Shown one piece after another: positions 6,899-14,239 of a stretch of DNA of 16,481 nucleotides (position 1 is its first letter; every line of letters begins with the position of its first letter). The DNA comes from JAKPQD01 sp029572965 (GTDB lineage Bacteria; Bacteroidota; Bacteroidia; Bacteroidales; DTGW01), in the NCBI GenBank assembly GCA_035374585.1, contig DAOSPF010000067.1:1-16481 (forward strand), in the 5' to 3' direction. The position numbers and the translations under genes are program-made. The notes beneath the pieces are model-generated. The model was not told where the DNA came from, ran no database searches, and saw only the letters and a program-made list of their open reading frames with translations.

Positions 6899-8191
6899 AT
6901 GCATTTTATGAGACTTTCAAAAGGCCAATTTTACTTTGCCATGACCATGCTTGGTTGCCTTTTTTTTATTTTTGGTTTTGTCACCTGGCTCAATGGTACA
7001 TTGATCCCGTTTTTTAAACTGGCTTGTCAAATCAGTACTTTTCAGGCATTGTGGGTGACGTTTGCATTTTATATTTCTTACTTCATCATGGCTTTTCCGT
7101 CAGCTCTGGTACTGAAAAAAACCGGGTACAAAAATGGCATCAGCCTTGGACTTGCCATTATGGCATTGGGAAGCATTATATTTATCCCGGCTGCATACGA
7201 ACGTATGTACTTGTTGTTTCTGACAGGTTTATTTGTTCAGGGAACAGGGCTTGCTTTGCTTCAAACAGCGGTAAACCCTTATGTTACAATATTAGGCCCA
7301 GAACATAGTGCCGCAAAACGTATTAGTGTTATGGGGATATGTAATAAAATTGCGGGTATCCTGAGCCCAATAATCTTAGGCTCAATTATACTAAAAAATA
7401 TAGACCAGATAATCAAACAGCTTGAAAATGTAACAAATGACAAAAATGTAATCCTGGATCAATTGTCTGAAAGATTGATATTTCCTTATATAACTATGGC
7501 TATAATATTGACATTGCTTGCTTTTGCTACAAAATTTATCAAGTTGCCAGATATTAAAGCCGCCGAAAGCCCTTTTAAAACTAAAAAAAGTATCTTTCAT
7601 TTTCCATATCTTATTTTAGGCGTAATAGCCATGTTTTTATATGTCGGGGCAGAAGTCATCGCCGGAGATACCATTATATTATATGGACAGTCTTTGGGCA
7701 TACCTTTGTCTAAGGCCAAATTCTTTACCAGCCTGACATTAAGCTCCATGATTTTGGGCTACATATTAGGAATAATGGTTATCCCCCGGATCATTTCACA
7801 AAGCAGAGCATTGGCTTATTCTGCAATATCAGGAATAGCTTTTGCCATCGCAGCTATTTTAACGCAAGGGCTTGTTAGTATTACATTTATCGCATTATTG
7901 GGGTTTTCCAATGCTATTATGTGGCCGGCTATATGGCCTTTATCTATAAAACATTTAGGAAGCTATACAGAAAAAGGAGCTGCTTTTCTGATTATGGCTA
8001 TTTTAGGCGGGGCCATCCTTCCTCCGCTTTATGGTTGGCTTTCACAATTGCCGAATTTGAACAATAAGCAAGCTTATATTATATTGTTGCCAATGTATGC
8101 TTATATTTTGTTTTTTGCGGTCAAAGGGCACAAAATTACTTCATGGAAAAAGAATCAATGCTGTCCGGTAACTAGTAATATTGTTGATTAG
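6899..8191 (+). CDS. MFS sugar:proton symporter, FucP/GluP/NagP type
   Basis: About 430 residues with 12 predicted membrane helices, an inner-membrane transporter of the fucose permease family of the major facilitator superfamily (fucose, glucose/galactose or N-acetylglucosamine uptake with protons). Family marks: FFIFGFVTWLNGTLIP in helix 1, the GYKNGISLGL loop, FVQGTGLALLQTAVNPYVTILGP in the fourth helix region, and later GAEVIAGDTIILYG and a GFSNAIMWPAIWPLSI segment. I place the start at ATG 6899 (MHFMRLSKG); ATG 6908 is possible. An upstream in-frame TTG at 6884 lies in the promoter and is unlikely. Divergent from susCD with about 240 bp between, so joint control is possible but not shown. 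The specific sugar cannot be assigned. Confidence 0.9.
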   Translation: MHFMRLSKGQFYFAMTMLGCLFFIFGFVTWLNGTLIPFFKLACQISTFQALWVTFAFYISYFIMAFPSALVLKKTGYKNGISLGLAIMALGSIIFIPAAYERMYLLFLTGLFVQGTGLALLQTAVNPYVTILGPEHSAAKRISVMGICNKIAGILSPIILGSIILKNIDQIIKQLENVTNDKNVILDQLSERLIFPYITMAIILTLLAFATKFIKLPDIKAAESPFKTKKSIFHFPYLILGVIAMFLYVGAEVIAGDTIILYGQSLGIPLSKAKFFTSLTLSSMILGYILGIMVIPRIISQSRALAYSAISGIAFAIAAILTQGLVSITFIALLGFSNAIMWPAIWPLSIKHLGSYTEKGAAFLIMAILGGAILPPLYGWLSQLPNLNNKQAYIILLPMYAYILFFAVKGHKITSWKKNQCCPVTSNIVD

Positions 8192-8348
8192 AAACTGGTC
8201 GCCCCGCCGGGGCTTAATTTTAACGATGTTTATTTTACTACAAACAGGACATCGCTACGCGACTAAATAATAGCAGCGTAGCTGCGAACTGTTTGTAGGA
8301 TACCCAAATACGCCAAATGTTCCTAAGCTGCATAGCAGCGACCCGTTT
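8192..8348. repeat. Palindrome-rich REP/MITE-like intergenic block
   Basis: A 157-bp block bounded by an 11-bp inverted repeat with one mismatch: AAACTGGTCGC (8192-8202) and GCGACCCGTTT (8338-8348). Inside are four short hairpins, each with a 3-nt loop: GCCCC-GCC-GGGGC (8201-8213), TCGC-TAC-GCGA (8252-8262), GCAGC-GTA-GCTGC (8273-8285) and GCTGC-ATA-GCAGC (around 8325-8338). There is also a 10-bp inverted repeat CTACAAACAG (8238-8247) / CTGTTTGTAG (8289-8298) enclosing GCTACGC (8254-8260) / GCGTAGC (8276-8282). GC content is well above the surrounding intergenic DNA. It resembles intergenic repeats seen in Bacteroidota genomes; the copy number in this genome is unknown. Confidence 0.7.
8201..8221 (+). 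terminator. Possible terminator of the MFS transporter gene
   Basis: GC-rich 5-bp stem GCCCC/GGGGC with a GCC loop, followed by TTAATTTT, starting 10 bp after the stop codon. The T tract is interrupted, and the hairpin is also part of the repeat-like block, so its role as a terminator is uncertain. Confidence 0.4.
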
Positions 8349-8406
8349 TTACCGGACAACAATGAAAATAATTTGGAAAATAAATCAGCATAAATAAAAA
8401 TAGCAG

Positions 8407-8437
8407 CTTGTAGTTTTTAAGAATATTAGTATATTCG
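8407..8437 (+). promoter_or_regulatory. Candidate promoter of the ppiD-like gene
   Basis: CTTG (8407-8410), 19-nt spacer, TATATTCG (8430-8437): three of four and seven of eight matches to the Bacteroidota -33 and -7 words. It gives a leader of about 40 nt, A-rich just before the ATG at 8484, as is usual where no Shine-Dalgarno is used. Confidence 0.4.
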
Positions 8438-8483
8438 TAGCCTCAAAAAAATAGTGTGTAACTTTTTATAATCAAATAATTCA

Positions 8484-10583
8484 ATGGCTGTTTTAGAGAA
8501 AATAAGGACGAAGATGGGAATTCTGGTTTCCGTCATTATTGGTTTTTCATTGTTGGCATTTGTACTTAGCGACTTTTTAGGTGGAGGAAAGTCTGTATTT
8601 AGTAACAATCAGTTTGATATAGCTGAAATTTGGGGCAAAAAAGTCACTATTCAAGAGTACGAAGCCCAGGTTGAAAAACTTCAGGATGTTTACAAAATGA
8701 ATACCCGTCAGGAAAATATTGACGAGAAAGTAATAGACCAAATCCGCGAGCAAACCTGGCAGCAGGTTCTTGAAGATAATCTTCTTGCTCCCGAATATCA
8801 ATCAATAGGGTTAGCGGTTTCGTCAAAAGAACTTTTGGATATGGTCCAAGGGGCAGAACCTCATCCATATATCCGTCAAATATTTAGCGATCCTGAGACA
8901 GGGATATTTAACAGGCCAGCCGTGTTGCAGTTTATCAAATCATTAGAAACAGAGCCAGACCAACAAAAGAAAAACTATTGGTTGTTTATGGAGAACCAAA
9001 TTGTTCGAGAACGGTTGATGACAAAATATTACAACCTTATGAAAAAAGGCCTGTATGTAACTAAAGTACAGGTTGCTAATGAAATAAAAGATAATCAACG
9101 GAAAGTTTCTTTTAACTTTGTAGGTGTCAGGTATAATACTATTGCTGACAGCACTATTAAAGTAAAAATGTCTGATTTGAAAAATTACCTGAAAAAACAT
9201 GAAGCTTTATTTCAACAAGAAGCTTCACGTGACATTGAATATATTACTTATGACATAGTACCTTCTGCTGATGACTTCAAGGCAACTAAAGAATGGATTG
9301 AAAGTATTTACAATGAATTTGCTACAACCGAAGATATCAAACAAATTGTTAGCCTTAACTCAGATATTCCTTTTAATGAAAAATACCTGAAACAAGAGGA
9401 AATGCCAGACACTCTTAAAAGTTTGTACAGTAAAGGTAAGGGAGCTGTTTATGGCCCATACTTTGCAAACAATGCATTTTACCTTGCACGTATTACCGAT
9501 GTTAAAAATATTTCGGACAGTGTAAAGGCAAGCCATATTTTGATTCGTCCTGCAGCCAATACCCAGGAAGCTGTTAAGGCTGCAAAAGCTACTGCCGATA
9601 GCTTGTTAGCTGTGTTGAAAAAAGGAGGGAACTTTGAAGAATTAGCATCTAAATACTCAAGTGATGGTAGTGCTCAGAAAGGTGGTGATTTAGGTTGGTT
9701 TAAAGAAGGCCAGATGGTAAAACCTTTTAATGATGCCTGTTTTAATGGGAAAAAAGGAGATTTGACTGTTGTAGAAACCCAATTTGGTTATCATGTAATC
9801 AAAATTACCGATAAAGGAAAAGAAGTTAAAAAAGTACAACTTGCTTTGATTGAGCGTAAAGTTGAAGCCAGTCAGGCAACAGAACAAGCCATTTATCAAA
9901 AAGCAGCTTCATTTGCCGGAAACAACAATACTAGTGAAAAATTTATCCAGGCTTTGAAAAAAGATAACATCGTCCCGCGTACGGCAAACTATATGAACGA
10001 AAACATGAAGGAAGTTCCTGGCATTGCCAACTCCAGGGAATTGGTACGTTGGGCTTTTAAAGCAAAACAAAACGATCTGTCTGGTGTTATGGAATTTGGT
10101 GACAAGTATGTAATAGCCCGTCTTTCTGCCGTTAGAGAAAAAGGTATTGCTTCTGTTGAACAAATTAAAGATCAGTTGACCATGATGGTTCGTAAAGAGA
10201 AGAAGGCTGAGCAGCTTATTCAAAAAATTAAACAACAACTGAAAAGTTCTTCAAACATTAATGACCTTGCCGGAAAATTGGGTGTTAATGTTGAAAATGC
10301 CAACGATGTTACATTTGCCTCTTACGCATTGCCTACAATTGGTTTTGAACCAGCTGTGATTGCAGCTGCAACAACCGTTCCGTTAAACAAACTCTCTGAT
10401 CCTGTCAATGGTAATAACGGGGTTTATGTAGTTGAACCTACATCTGAAACTGTTGCTGAAGTTAGTGAAGAAAATGTTAAAAGTAGGATTTACTCAATGT
10501 ACCAAAATGCAGTTGGATATGAAGCTGTTAATACTTTGAAAAAGATGGCAGGCATTAAAGATATGCGTGCAAAATTCTTTTAA
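8484..10583 (+). CDS. Membrane-anchored periplasmic peptidyl-prolyl isomerase, PpiD/SurA-like
   Basis: A 699-residue foldase thought to help proteins leaving the Sec translocon to fold in the periplasm. N-terminal anchor: short cytoplasmic MAVLEKIRTK, then one membrane helix (about 11-31), as in PpiD. A SurA-type N-terminal chaperone region follows (about 45-200, including VTIQEYEAQVEKLQ). A single parvulin (PpiC-type rotamase) domain at about 347-445 shows KASHILI, GGNFEELASKYSSDG, GGDLGWFKEGQMVKPF and TQFGYHVIKI. The remaining ~250 residues are helical with a further chaperone-like region, and end in GIKDMRAKFF. Size and layout match Bacteroidota proteins annotated as SurA N-terminal domain/PpiD. 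It is a single-gene unit with its own likely promoter and strong terminator; Bacteroidota export many outer-membrane proteins such as the neighbouring SusC. Confidence 0.92.
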   Translation: MAVLEKIRTKMGILVSVIIGFSLLAFVLSDFLGGGKSVFSNNQFDIAEIWGKKVTIQEYEAQVEKLQDVYKMNTRQENIDEKVIDQIREQTWQQVLEDNLLAPEYQSIGLAVSSKELLDMVQGAEPHPYIRQIFSDPETGIFNRPAVLQFIKSLETEPDQQKKNYWLFMENQIVRERLMTKYYNLMKKGLYVTKVQVANEIKDNQRKVSFNFVGVRYNTIADSTIKVKMSDLKNYLKKHEALFQQEASRDIEYITYDIVPSADDFKATKEWIESIYNEFATTEDIKQIVSLNSDIPFNEKYLKQEEMPDTLKSLYSKGKGAVYGPYFANNAFYLARITDVKNISDSVKASHILIRPAANTQEAVKAAKATADSLLAVLKKGGNFEELASKYSSDGSAQKGGDLGWFKEGQMVKPFNDACFNGKKGDLTVVETQFGYHVIKITDKGKEVKKVQLALIERKVEASQATEQAIYQKAASFAGNNNTSEKFIQALKKDNIVPRTANYMNENMKEVPGIANSRELVRWAFKAKQNDLSGVMEFGDKYVIARLSAVREKGIASVEQIKDQLTMMVRKEKKAEQLIQKIKQQLKSSSNINDLAGKLGVNVENANDVTFASYALPTIGFEPAVIAAATTVPLNKLSDPVNGNNGVYVVEPTSETVAEVSEENVKSRIYSMYQNAVGYEAVNTLKKMAGIKDMRAKFF

Positions 10584-10639
10584 AAATGCTTGTTTGTAAG
10601 TGTAAAAAAATATTGCTTATACTTCTAAGATAAAATCAT

Positions 10640-10684
10640 ATAATGCTGTTCGGCGAAAATGAAAGCGGACAGCATTATTTTTTT
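10640..10684 (+). terminator. Strong intrinsic terminator after the ppiD-like gene
   Basis: Perfect 10-bp stem ATAATGCTGT (10640-10649) / ACAGCATTAT (10669-10678), with further CG pairing inside, followed by TTTTTT (10679-10684 region). It lies between convergent genes. On the minus strand the stem is followed by the moderately T-rich ATGATTTTATC, so it may also stop transcripts from mnmE. Confidence 0.88.
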
Positions 10685-10775
10685 GTCTAATCTGTGTCCT
10701 TATTAGTAGATATTATTGTAGTTTGCTAATTGTGCTTTTTAGTATTTTTCGGTAATAATGGGATACCTGGATACT

Positions 10776-12164
10776 TTACTTTCCGATACAAAAATTCTTA
10801 AAAATATTCCCTAAAATTTCATCTGTTGTAATCTCGCCGGTAATGGTACCAAGGTGGTAAATCATTTCGCGGATGTCTTGCGCTACAAGGTCTGTAGTGA
10901 GGTGAGAAGCCAGTCCTTCCAATACTCTTTGTGATGCTTCAAAAGTATTTTGTAAAGCTTCTGCATGTCTTATATTGGTAATGATAACACTATTGTCAAC
11001 CGGAGCTTTGCTGTTTATTACTTTTTTAAGCGTATCCACAATTCTTTCAATGTTTATGTTTTTCTTAGCTGATAAAGCTATAACCGGATAAGATAAGTGC
11101 TGGCTTAAAGCTTCCAGCTTTTTATCAAGAATAGACTTTTCAAGTTTATCTATCTTATTGACGACGAGGATTACATCCTTACCTCCTTCATGTGAGGTGG
11201 ACTTTATCTGCTTTTCAATTTCCTCAGGTTCGTCTGTGGCATCTACCAATATAAGTACAATGCTTGCTTTACGGATATTGTCGAATGTACGTTCTATGCC
11301 CATATTCTCGACAGTATCTTGCGTGTGACGTATTCCGGCTGTGTCAATAATGCGAAAAATGATACCGTCTATATTTAAAGTATCTTCAATAGCATCACGC
11401 GTGGTACCGGGTATATCTGATACTATTGCTTTTTCTTCATTAAGCAAAGCATTGAGCAGTGTGGATTTGCCAACATTAGGTTTACCAACAATAGCTACAG
11501 GTATGCCATTCTTGATGGCGTTACCGTATTCAAAAGATTTGATAAGGCCCTGAACAAGTGCAGCAATCTCTGTTACTTGGTTACGCAATTGTTCACGATT
11601 GGCAAACTCAACGTCTTCTTCTGAAAAGTCTAGTTCTAACTCAATCATCGAGGCAAATTGCAATAAGTTATCCCGCAATCCGGCCAATTTTTTGGAGAAT
11701 CCTCCTTTCATCTGGTCTATGGCAGTGTCATGGGCTGCTTTGGAGGAGGCCATAATCAAATCAGCTACAGCTTCGGCTTGTGTGAGGTCAAGCTTGCCGT
11801 TCATGAAGGCGCGTAGGGTATATTCTCCTGGTTGGGCCATTTGGGCACCATGTTTGATAAGTAGCAAAACTATTTTTTGAAGGATGTAGGGTGAGCCATG
11901 ACAACTGATTTCAATAGTATCTTCGCCGGTATATGAGTTAGGCCCTTTGAAAATGCTCAGCAGCGCCTCGTCAATAATCTCTGGGCCATCGTATATTTTG
12001 CAAAAATGAATGGTATGAGAGGCTTGTTGTGTTAAGTCTTTGTTTCGGATGATTTTGTTACAAATGCCAAATGCCTCGGGCCCGCTAATACGGATAATTC
12101 CCAATGCCCCGTGTCCGGGAGGGGTTGCTATGGCACATATTGTTGATTCTTGTTGTTGCATCAT
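10776..12164 (-). CDS. mnmE: tRNA modification GTPase MnmE (TrmE)
   Basis: A 462-residue GTPase which, with MnmG, installs the carboxymethylaminomethyl group on uridine 34 of certain tRNAs. Numbered from ATG 12164: N-terminal tetrahydrofolate-binding domain (DTICAIATPPG-like start, here STICAIATPPGHGALGIIRISG; PGEYTLRAFMNGKLDL), helical domain, then the inserted G domain with P-loop GKPNVGKS (227-234), switch region DIPGTTRD (250-257), DTAG (274-277) and NKID (336-339). The essential C-terminal FCIGK (458-462) is intact. An in-frame TTG at 12179 would extend it by five residues, but it lies within the -7 box TATCTTTG (12177-12184), so ATG 12164 or 12161 is the start. Downstream neighbour of the YdcF-like gene, 44 bp apart in the longer reading. 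Confidence 0.96.
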   Translation of the reverse strand: MMQQQESTICAIATPPGHGALGIIRISGPEAFGICNKIIRNKDLTQQASHTIHFCKIYDGPEIIDEALLSIFKGPNSYTGEDTIEISCHGSPYILQKIVLLLIKHGAQMAQPGEYTLRAFMNGKLDLTQAEAVADLIMASSKAAHDTAIDQMKGGFSKKLAGLRDNLLQFASMIELELDFSEEDVEFANREQLRNQVTEIAALVQGLIKSFEYGNAIKNGIPVAIVGKPNVGKSTLLNALLNEEKAIVSDIPGTTRDAIEDTLNIDGIIFRIIDTAGIRHTQDTVENMGIERTFDNIRKASIVLILVDATDEPEEIEKQIKSTSHEGGKDVILVVNKIDKLEKSILDKKLEALSQHLSYPVIALSAKKNINIERIVDTLKKVINSKAPVDNSVIITNIRHAEALQNTFEASQRVLEGLASHLTTDLVAQDIREMIYHLGTITGEITTDEILGNIFKNFCIGK

Positions 12165-12176
12165 CTCAAATTTATG

Positions 12177-12184
12177 CAAAGATA
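12177..12184 (-). promoter_or_regulatory. -7 box upstream of mnmE
   Basis: Minus strand TATCTTTG, perfect TAnnTTTG, 12 nt before the ATG at 12164, implying a nearly leaderless mRNA. No TTTG is visible at the expected -33 distance. A second match, TAAATTTG (12167-12174), lies too close to the start codon to be used for this gene. Confidence 0.45.
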
Positions 12185-12223
12185 AGGGTTTTTACTTTTA
12201 GTGGTGATAAATCCTGTTTGGGG

Positions 12224-12955
12224 TTAAATCCAGCCATTTAGCTTGTAATATGCCAAAGCTGTTAATTCTCTGAGGCAGGTAATCTCCAGTTTCAGATAGT
12301 TCCAAAAATTATAACGCAGGCTAAGTTTATCCCCAACTTCAGGGATATACCTCGAGCCTTTGAGTTTTCGGCTATTGAATCGCAGGTCAAAATCTCTATC
12401 CATGGCTTGTGAAAAAGACGGCAGCCCTCCAACATGCTTAAACCCTGCTTTTCTGAAAGCCATAAGTGTGCGCCGTATTTGTTCGGGACTGGTGATGACT
12501 ATTCCTTTTTTGAATAAAGTTTCGGGAAAACTATCTTGGATATTCACTATCTGAGATTGCGTATTGGTACCTTTTGAAGCGAACGTAATTCGCAGCGAAT
12601 CAATATCTCTTATTATCAGTTCTTGTTGCATCAAATGTTGCACTGAGCTATCTTTGGGATGGGCAATAATAATATATGCTTTAGGGTTCTCAATCCCTAA
12701 TTGAGCAGTGTAATATAGTCTTATCAGGTTGTCCTCGCTTGGCATTCCACTACCTCCAAGCATAATAATATAATCAGGCTGCGAAATGTCATATTTGTCT
12801 GTATTTGCAAGCCAATTTTGCATATAGTAGGGCAAAGGTGTGAAAGCCAGAATTATTATCAAGACGAAAAATGCTCCAGAAAAGGTAAGTGTATATTGCC
12901 CAAACTTCAGAAATAATGTGGATATTTTTTTTAAAGATGAATAGAAATTATTCAT
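12224..12955 (-). CDS. YdcF/SanA-like DUF218 membrane protein
   Basis: A 243-residue protein with one N-terminal membrane helix (about 23-42, SGAFFVLIIILAF) after a short basic segment, then a DUF218 domain on the far side of the membrane. Domain marks: a beta-strand and glycine turn PDYIIMLGGSG (60-70), the AYIIIAHP strand (93-100), SKGTNTQSQ (127-135) matching the usual 'S.NT.EN' region, and GIVITSPEQIRRTL followed by FRKAGF. Family members such as SanA and ElyC affect envelope integrity and peptidoglycan or polysaccharide precursor handling, but the reaction is unknown. The ATG start at 12955 is preceded by an AT-rich intergenic region shared with the divergent SiaB-like operon, in which I find no convincing promoter. 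Confidence 0.82.
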   Translation of the reverse strand: MNNFYSSLKKISTLFLKFGQYTLTFSGAFFVLIIILAFTPLPYYMQNWLANTDKYDISQPDYIIMLGGSGMPSEDNLIRLYYTAQLGIENPKAYIIIAHPKDSSVQHLMQQELIIRDIDSLRITFASKGTNTQSQIVNIQDSFPETLFKKGIVITSPEQIRRTLMAFRKAGFKHVGGLPSFSQAMDRDFDLRFNSRKLKGSRYIPEVGDKLSLRYNFWNYLKLEITCLRELTALAYYKLNGWI

Positions 12956-13135
12956 ATTATTTTAAAGTGTTGTAATGTGTTGATATTAAAATATTTATTA
13001 CTTAAATATACTAAGAATAACTATGTTTAAAGGTACACAAATATCATCATTCATAAACATTTACATGAAAGGGGCTTTTTTGCAATAAAAAAATATTTAT
13101 ATTTATCCACAAAAATTACAACTACCCAACTACTC
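12956..13135. other. Divergent intergenic region between ydcF-like and siaB-like genes
   Basis: 180 bp of very AT-rich DNA that must hold both divergent promoters. Only partial -7 words are visible: TATATTTA at 13098-13105 on the plus strand, with TTTG at 13079-13082 but a spacer of only 15 nt, and a similar TATATTTA on the minus strand near 13002-13011. I see no clear operator, terminator or RNA gene. Confidence 0.5.
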
Positions 13136-14233
13136 ATGAATATACAAAATGTATATCAGTTGTTTAATAACCTGAAACAGGATAATCTTAGCTTTGTATA
13201 TCATGGCAATTTCAACGATGAAATCACCGAACGTATTATTGATATCAGCGAAACTACCATAGCTTCGAGGCATGAGGAACATAAAATTAGCAATAAGGTT
13301 TCGTTTTTGCTTGCCGAATGCTTTCAAAACGTTATCAGACATGGGGGGGCCACGCAAGAACAAGCATCTCTTTTTAGTAGTGGTATTTTTGTAACCCGTA
13401 ACATCGGGAAATCATATTATATCTCATCTGCCAATCTTATTGCTAATGAAGAGGTAGAAAAACTGCGCGAAAAGATTGAACACCTAAACAACATGTCGCC
13501 AGAAGAGCTTAAAAGGCTGTATTTAGATGTTTTAGAATACAATACTATTACCAATAAGGGGGGGGCAGGCCTTGGACTTATTGAAATGGCCCGAAAATCA
13601 AAGCAAAAGCTTGATTATGATTTTGAACAGGTCGATTCGCATTATTCTTACTTTTATTTGCAGGTAAAGCTCAATTCGCCTTCAGAAGAAGATACTGGAG
13701 ATAAACTGCAGGAAAATGTTGCCAAAGAGTTTCACCAGATGTTGACAATGGACAATATATTTATCATTCATAAGGGGGACTTTTCGCAACATACCATAAT
13801 TCCTATTCTTCGGATGATAGAAGAGAATCTTTACAAAAACCAGGAACGCAATTCGTATCGAAAAAGAGTGTTTCACGTGCTGGTAGAGATATTGCAAAAT
13901 GTGAGCAAGCATGGCGTTGAAACCAACGGGGTGAAAGAAGGCATATTCATGATGGGCCAGAAAGATGGCCATTTTCTTATTTATACCGGAAATTATATTT
14001 TTACCAGTAAGACAGCGCCTCTTGCTGAGCATCTGGACAATCTCAATTCGATGGAAAAACCTGAGCTGGTAGAATTGTATAAACTTAATTTGCACCTTGG
14101 AGCTACCAATGCACAGGGCGATGCCGGGCTGGGCCTTATAGACATTGCCCGCGAAGGGTATAGCAAGTTTCAGTACGAATTTATTCCGGTCTCAGATAGC
14201 CTTAGCTTCTTTAGTTTAGGTATCTTTGTTTAA
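13136..14233 (+). CDS. Protein with two tandem SiaB-type (DUF6272) kinase domains
   Basis: 365 residues made of two homologous GHKL/histidine-kinase-like ATPase domains, about 15-180 and 205-365, joined by an acidic linker (181-200). Each has a matching start (SFVYHGNFNDE / IFIIHKGDFSQ), an N-box with the Mg-binding asparagine (ECFQNVIRHG, E61 and N65; EILQNVSKHG, E251 and N255) and a glycine-rich lid motif (GGAGLGLIEMA, 142-152; GDAGLGLIDIA, 328-338). N-box to G-box spacing is nearly equal, 84 and 80 residues. SiaB in Pseudomonas is a serine/threonine kinase of the SiaABCD signalling system, acting on SiaC, and is about half this size. No SiaC (DUF1987), SiaA phosphatase or diguanylate cyclase lies in the window. 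Cytoplasmic, with no membrane helix. Six bp separate it from the next gene, so both are one operon. Kinase activity is inferred from family. Confidence 0.82.
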   Translation: MNIQNVYQLFNNLKQDNLSFVYHGNFNDEITERIIDISETTIASRHEEHKISNKVSFLLAECFQNVIRHGGATQEQASLFSSGIFVTRNIGKSYYISSANLIANEEVEKLREKIEHLNNMSPEELKRLYLDVLEYNTITNKGGAGLGLIEMARKSKQKLDYDFEQVDSHYSYFYLQVKLNSPSEEDTGDKLQENVAKEFHQMLTMDNIFIIHKGDFSQHTIIPILRMIEENLYKNQERNSYRKRVFHVLVEILQNVSKHGVETNGVKEGIFMMGQKDGHFLIYTGNYIFTSKTAPLAEHLDNLNSMEKPELVELYKLNLHLGATNAQGDAGLGLIDIAREGYSKFQYEFIPVSDSLSFFSLGIFV

Positions 14234-14239
14234 AAATTC

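Noticed and set aside
8577..9200. Several overlapping minus-strand open frames inside the ppiD-like gene
   Set aside because: They are antisense shadows of a well-supported gene, overlap each other and show no recognisable domain.
10740..10775. Possible terminator of mnmE in the repeated GGATAC words
   Set aside because: GGATACCTGGATAC is a direct repeat, not an inverted one, and no stem with a T run follows on the minus strand.
11341..11880. Plus-strand open frames opposite mnmE
   Set aside because: They mirror the conserved GTPase and folate-domain sequence of mnmE and have no independent support.
13682..14095. 137-codon minus-strand open frame
   Set aside because: Antisense to the second SiaB-like domain, whose conserved motifs are clearly in the plus frame.
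13136..14233. Anti-sigma factor of the RsbW/SpoIIAB type
   Set aside because: The GHKL motifs would allow it, but the length per domain, the GNF.DE start and the GAGLGLIE/D-x-A lid fit SiaB/DUF6272 better, and no sigma factor or STAS anti-anti-sigma gene is adjacent.
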